Below are positions 60,701-64,000 of a stretch of DNA of 64,000 bases, in pieces. Made by a program: the position numbers and the translations under genes. Under the pieces are notes generated by a model. It did not search any database. It worked only from the letters and a program-made list of their open reading frames with translations, and was not told the DNA's origin. Source of the DNA: an uncultured Spirochaetaceae bacterium (GTDB lineage: Bacteria > Spirochaetota > Spirochaetia > Treponematales > Treponemataceae). Position 1 is the stretch's first letter; the number at the start of each line of letters is the position of its first letter. The stretch spans positions 1 to 64,000 of the forward strand of contig CADCCO010000010.1 in NCBI GenBank assembly GCA_902799965.1, given 5' to 3'.

Positions 60701-61582
60701 TTATCTTCGTAAAAGTATTTGCGACATATAGGCGTTTTTGACCGCTTCGCGCAGCCTAAAGCCAAAATGTGATTTGTTGTATTTTTCCGCTTCTTTTGGG
60801 AACATAACCATGCTTTGATTTGCAATAATGTTGGCTGTATCTCTGGTTTTTTTGTTAACTACAATGGGCATGATTATTCCACATTTTATGTATTCTTTGC
60901 TTTCGGAAAAACAAAAAACACACTGTTCGCAGAAATTTCTTGTAACATAATTCTTTGCATATGGACACGGAATTACGCACCCTCGCCTCATGGGAATTTT
61001 TATTCCGAATCTGGAAAGCGAGTCTTTTCTTTCTGAAATCATTCTTTCATCATCATTGTAAAGAATTTTTATATTTCGCGGATTGAATACGGCGTTTTTG
61101 ACATCTTCTTTAGATTCAAATGTCATTTCTGATAAGTCTATTTCTACCGCTGAAATTTGATGTGCGACGATTTTATGTTGCTTTTCTTCATCGGTTTCGT
61201 GGGTGACTAAAATTTCAACAATAAATGGTCGGCTCTCGCAGGTTGCATATATATCAGGCCTTATGTCTTCCATATATTTTTCTAGCTCTATAGAGTCCGC
61301 TTCATGAAATACTATGGTATTGTTTTTCGGGATGGGTATTCTACTTTCTTCCGCAATTACTTTCTTTGCCAGTAAATGCAAAGCGGTTTGGCTGCACTTT
61401 AGACTGTCGTTTCCGTTTGCATGAGCAAAGTGGTGGTGCTTTATTTTTCCGTTGTTTTTTGCGATTAATTCTCCGCCACAGTCAGCGCAATGACAATTGC
61501 ATTTTGCTCCGTTTGGAACGTCATCAATGTATACTGAGTTTCCCTCAGCGTTTATGGCTAATAACATATATTGCTTTTTCAT
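60701..61582 (-). CDS. CoiA-like nuclease-domain protein
   Basis: 293 aa. The N-terminus has a zinc-type cluster (CNCHCADCGGELIAKNNG) and HHHFAHANG, as in competence protein CoiA. RPDIYATCESRPFIVEILVT gives the Asp and Glu of a PD-(D/E)xK-like nuclease core, though the usual Lys/Gln after Glu is not evident. A second Cys cluster (CVIPCPYAK, CEQCVFC) lies near residues 190-225. The ATG directly abuts the RNase III stop (TAAATG), so the two are one operon. AT-rich. The target is unknown. Confidence 0.75.
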   Translation of the reverse strand: MKKQYMLLAINAEGNSVYIDDVPNGAKCNCHCADCGGELIAKNNGKIKHHHFAHANGNDSLKCSQTALHLLAKKVIAEESRIPIPKNNTIVFHEADSIELEKYMEDIRPDIYATCESRPFIVEILVTHETDEEKQHKIVAHQISAVEIDLSEMTFESKEDVKNAVFNPRNIKILYNDDERMISERKDSLSRFGIKIPMRRGCVIPCPYAKNYVTRNFCEQCVFCFSESKEYIKCGIIMPIVVNKKTRDTANIIANQSMVMFPKEAEKYNKSHFGFRLREAVKNAYMSQILLRR

Positions 61583-62737
61583 TTATTTTTTCTCCCAATT
61601 TTCAAAGTTCTTATGAAACCTCTTTTCCGCTTCCGCTTTTTGCTCATCTGTCCAGAGAACGCATCCACCACTGAAACGCATAATTGGCCTTGGTTTTTCG
61701 GCTTTTTCTATTTTTGTCTCAACAATATAGCGCAACAGTTTTAGCGAAGCGTCTTGTTTGACCTGCTTTTTAGAAACGTTGTCGGCGGAAAACTCTCCGT
61801 ATCCCTCTAAGAACGCTTTGCAGTTCCAAATCGGGTTTCCGTTTTCGTCATGATATTCGTTAAACTCATATCTAACTTCCATTATGACTTTTTTTTGGAA
61901 TAGTTCATGCAGAGCGCTTGCGGGATTGTCATAGTCAATATTTTCAAATTTTCGTTTTATTTCCTCTTGACACAAAAATCTATAAGCTTTTCCGTCTGCG
62001 TCCAATTTTGCTTGCAAGACACCGTCTCCAATGCCCATAAAGTAATTGCCGCCAATGTTTACATAGTATTCACATTTGCTGGTTTTAGGATTTTTGGGGG
62101 TTCCAAATGCGTCAACTACAAGGTATTGGTCGTAAAGGTTATAAGGCTGCATATCACTCATGTTTTGAAGTTGGTATGACATCGGTGTGTATTCTGGTTC
62201 TCCAAAACCAAGGGCGTTTGATTTTTCCGCTACGAGAACTGCAAGATAGTTGTTGATGGTTTCAAATTGGAGCATTGTGTCGCACAACTTCTCCAATGTG
62301 TCGTAATTCCAATTGCAATCCGCCGCGACCGCGCCAACAATAGCTTCAAACAAATCCTCGTTTACAGAGATTGAATTTTGAACGTTATTTTCTATGTCAC
62401 TTTTTCCTAAGTATAGAAATTGTGAAAATCCAAAATTGCGCATGCAACGAGCTAGGCTTTCTTTGCTTACTATGATTGACTTTAATTTTGTAAGTTCTCC
62501 TTCGTTTTTTTCAGAAACTAGTTCGTTGTTTATGATTTTTGAAAATTTTTTGTACATTTTTTTTGTAACAAAAAAATCTAAAATCTCGTCGCCATAGAAT
62601 TCCAAAACTTCATTGTTTTGCGCTTCTGGATGCTCTGCAGAATAAGATTTGCGAGTGAATGCTTGGTCCAGCAATCTTAAATTCTTAAATTGATATTGAA
62701 TTCCGATTTGAACGTAATCAATAGCCAACCTATCCAT
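61583..62737 (-). CDS. RNase III-type endonuclease with two dsRNA-binding domains
   Basis: 384 aa, far longer than the usual 220-250 of bacterial RNase III. The nuclease domain keeps all catalytic acids: NNEVLEFYGDEILDF (Glu43, Glu46, Asp50) and NEDLFEAIVGAV (Asp128, Glu131). A dsRNA-binding domain follows at about 275-345 (VSKKQVKQDASLKLL). A second, more divergent one seems to precede it at about 195-265 (MGIGDGVLQAKLDADGKAYR). GGAGG lies 5 nt before the ATG at 62737. AT-rich composition marks it as a likely accessory gene, not the housekeeping rnc. Confidence 0.83.
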   Translation of the reverse strand: MDRLAIDYVQIGIQYQFKNLRLLDQAFTRKSYSAEHPEAQNNEVLEFYGDEILDFFVTKKMYKKFSKIINNELVSEKNEGELTKLKSIIVSKESLARCMRNFGFSQFLYLGKSDIENNVQNSISVNEDLFEAIVGAVAADCNWNYDTLEKLCDTMLQFETINNYLAVLVAEKSNALGFGEPEYTPMSYQLQNMSDMQPYNLYDQYLVVDAFGTPKNPKTSKCEYYVNIGGNYFMGIGDGVLQAKLDADGKAYRFLCQEEIKRKFENIDYDNPASALHELFQKKVIMEVRYEFNEYHDENGNPIWNCKAFLEGYGEFSADNVSKKQVKQDASLKLLRYIVETKIEKAEKPRPIMRFSGGCVLWTDEQKAEAEKRFHKNFENWEKK

Positions 62738-62792
62738 AATTCCTCCTTTTGCTCGTAAGGACATAGTAACCCCCGTAGCAGGAAAATTTAAA

Positions 62793-62918
62793 ATGTGGTG
62801 GCATTATTTTAAGAAAACAGAAAACAAGTGGACTAACACTATTTTGAATGCTGCGCTTAACTTGCATCAAGTCACGACATTCCTAGCAATGTTAGACAAT
62901 CATTTTTTGAATCCCTAA
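62793..62918 (+). CDS. Possible small protein, divergent from the RNase III operon
   Basis: 41 codons (MWWHYFKKTENKWTNTILNA and further), with AGGA about 9 nt upstream. It resembles no family I know. The stretch 62738-62999 holds no other gene, and this frame could be a remnant or chance ORF. Confidence 0.25.
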   Translation: MWWHYFKKTENKWTNTILNAALNLHQVTTFLAMLDNHFLNP

Positions 62919-62999
62919 AATATTGTCTTTAATTTAAATATAACTACAAACCTCATTTTTGTCAAGAAAAAAATAAGGATATGCGCTATACTTCCCCCC

Positions 63000-63686
63000 A
63001 TGGACTACAGCTACATTTTTTCTTCCGCAAAACCGATAAAAGAAAAGTTCGCGGACTTTGGATTTAAAAAGCGCGGCGCATCTTATGTTTGCAAAAAGAC
63101 TATTGCGGGCGGCGACTTTTACGCGACGCTTGCAATTTGCGGAGAAACTTTGACGGCGCAAGTTTACGACGCGGCGACGGACGAACTTTACGCGCCCTTT
63201 GACATGCGCGGCGCCCGCGGCGCTTTTGTTGCAGCCGTCAGGGAAGAAGTTCAAAAAATCGTAGACGATTTTTGCGAGCGCTGCTTTGAGTCGGAAGACA
63301 TTCACAAAAAATACTTTGACTTTATCGAGCGCCAGTTTAATTGCAAGGCGGACTTTCCGTGGGCGCAAGAAGAAGGCGCGGCCAAGCGCTATTCAGACGC
63401 GGCGGTTTTCCGCTGCCCCAACCAAAAATGGTTTGCGCTTGTGATGGAAATCTCTTACAAAAATCTTGGACTTGCGAGCGACAAAAAAGTTTTTACGGTG
63501 AACCTAAAGGCCGACCCGGAGCGCGTCGCGGACCTTGTGGACAAGAAAACGATTTTTCCCGCCTACCATATGAACAAAAAACATTGGATAACGGTTTTGC
63601 TTACAAGCGCGACGGACTTTTATCTTTTGCGCTCGCTCACGGAACAAAGCCGCGTCTTGGTGATGGGGAAGGGCCGCTCTTCTTAG
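63000..63686 (+). CDS. MmcQ/YjbR-family protein
   Basis: 228 aa. The C-terminal half (about residues 115-215) matches MmcQ/YjbR: VFRCPNQKWFALVMEI, VNLKADPERVADLV and FPAYHMNKKHWITVLL. The N-terminal half is an extra domain seen in Clostridial and treponemal members. The fold resembles CyaY and has been called DNA-binding-like, but function is unknown. TATACT (62987-62992) ends 7 nt before the ATG, so a leaderless mRNA is likely. Confidence 0.8.
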   Translation: MDYSYIFSSAKPIKEKFADFGFKKRGASYVCKKTIAGGDFYATLAICGETLTAQVYDAATDELYAPFDMRGARGAFVAAVREEVQKIVDDFCERCFESEDIHKKYFDFIERQFNCKADFPWAQEEGAAKRYSDAAVFRCPNQKWFALVMEISYKNLGLASDKKVFTVNLKADPERVADLVDKKTIFPAYHMNKKHWITVLLTSATDFYLLRSLTEQSRVLVMGKGRSS

Positions 63687-63739
63687 GCTTGCAAACTATT
63701 TTGGCCGCGCCGTTTTTTGGTCTTGCGAACGATTTCCGC

Positions 63740-64000
63740 TCACTCGCCAATCGGTTCCACGCCGGGCGCTTCAAACTCGCCGGCCGCCGCGCCGACTAGC
63801 GCTTCCAGGGCGTAGGGCGAATAGGAATAGCCCAGCAAAACTGTGTCGGCCCAGTCAAAGTCTTCGACCAATACTGGGGACATTATTGCAAAGACCACGA
63901 CTTTTTTTCCGGCCTTGGCAAGCGGCTTTAAGCTGCGCGCGGCGGTCGCGGAGTTTTTGTCCGCCACGCAAATTATGATTGTGTCGTAGCCATTCGCTGT
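63740..64000 (-). CDS. C-terminus of a glycoside hydrolase family 3-like protein (5' part beyond window)
   Basis: The last 86 codons of a larger gene that enters from the right edge. YDTIIICVADKNSATAARSL then KKVVVFAIMSPVLVEDFDWA and VLLGYSYSPYALEALVGAAA match the C-terminal Rossmann-like domain of NagZ-type GH3 beta-N-acetylhexosaminidases. The catalytic barrel is outside the window, so the assignment is tentative. It converges with the MmcQ gene 53 nt away. Confidence 0.55.
   Translation of the reverse strand, partial: TANGYDTIIICVADKNSATAARSLKPLAKAGKKVVVFAIMSPVLVEDFDWADTVLLGYSYSPYALEALVGAAAGEFEAPGVEPIGE

Overview
The window looks like chromosome of a Treponema-like spirochaete. The evidence is a class I lysyl-tRNA synthetase, two methyl-accepting chemotaxis proteins, a MAF-type flagellin glycosyltransferase, several HD-GYP/HDOD signalling proteins, a single-chain glycyl-tRNA synthetase and a GTP-type PEP carboxykinase. 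I cannot name the species. Most genes are GC-rich with GCC/GGC codons. The helicase, CoiA-like and RNase III genes at 57.6-62.7 kb are clearly more AT-rich. No rRNA, tRNA, CRISPR array or transposase was seen.

Layout. 0-5.3 kb: LysRS, a SPOR and a LapA-like envelope protein, an ATPase-HDOD fusion and a SpoU methyltransferase. 5.3-13.4 kb: a chemoreceptor, a pseudouridine synthase, the divergent pdxR/pdxY pair, and a cysE - amino-acid binding lipoprotein - anion transporter operon. 13.4-19.5 kb: a LolCDE/MacB-like exporter (two permeases, a LolA-like protein, a frameshifted outer-membrane protein, and the ATPase on the opposite strand). 19.7-29 kb: GlyRS, an aldo/keto reductase, HD-GYP proteins and a lepB-PBP-MAF operon. 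29-31.4 kb: a Zn/Cd efflux ATPase with its ArsR/SmtB regulator and a clear operator. 31.9-39.7 kb: M18 aminopeptidase, TMEM43 protein, HD-GYP protein, pckG and a second chemoreceptor. 39.9-43.5 kb: fabD-fabG-fabF-fabZ. 43.6-47.9 kb: small proteins, a CDF transporter and a DUF4160 pair resembling a toxin-antitoxin module. 47.9-53.3 kb: zinc uptake (zur, znuA), an ammonium transporter fused to PII, and a second CDF transporter. 53.3-57.4 kb: a degenerate GGDEF protein, an FAD oxidoreductase, a MIF-like protein and a pseudogene. 57.6-64 kb: a membrane-anchored helicase-nuclease, an RNase III/CoiA-like operon, an MmcQ-like protein and the end of a GH3 protein.

Three themes cut across the genes. 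First, about a dozen genes have a sigma-70 promoter whose -10 box ends only 5-9 nt before the start codon, so their mRNAs should be leaderless. Many of these encode signalling or regulatory proteins. Second, intergenic regions hold palindromic elements, including a roughly 140-nt multi-branched repeat in two divergent copies with compensatory stem changes, and REP-like inverted hairpins. Third, two leaders look like attenuators: amt-PII has two consecutive intrinsic terminators between a strong promoter and its start codon, and an HD-GYP gene has a terminator just before its start codon.
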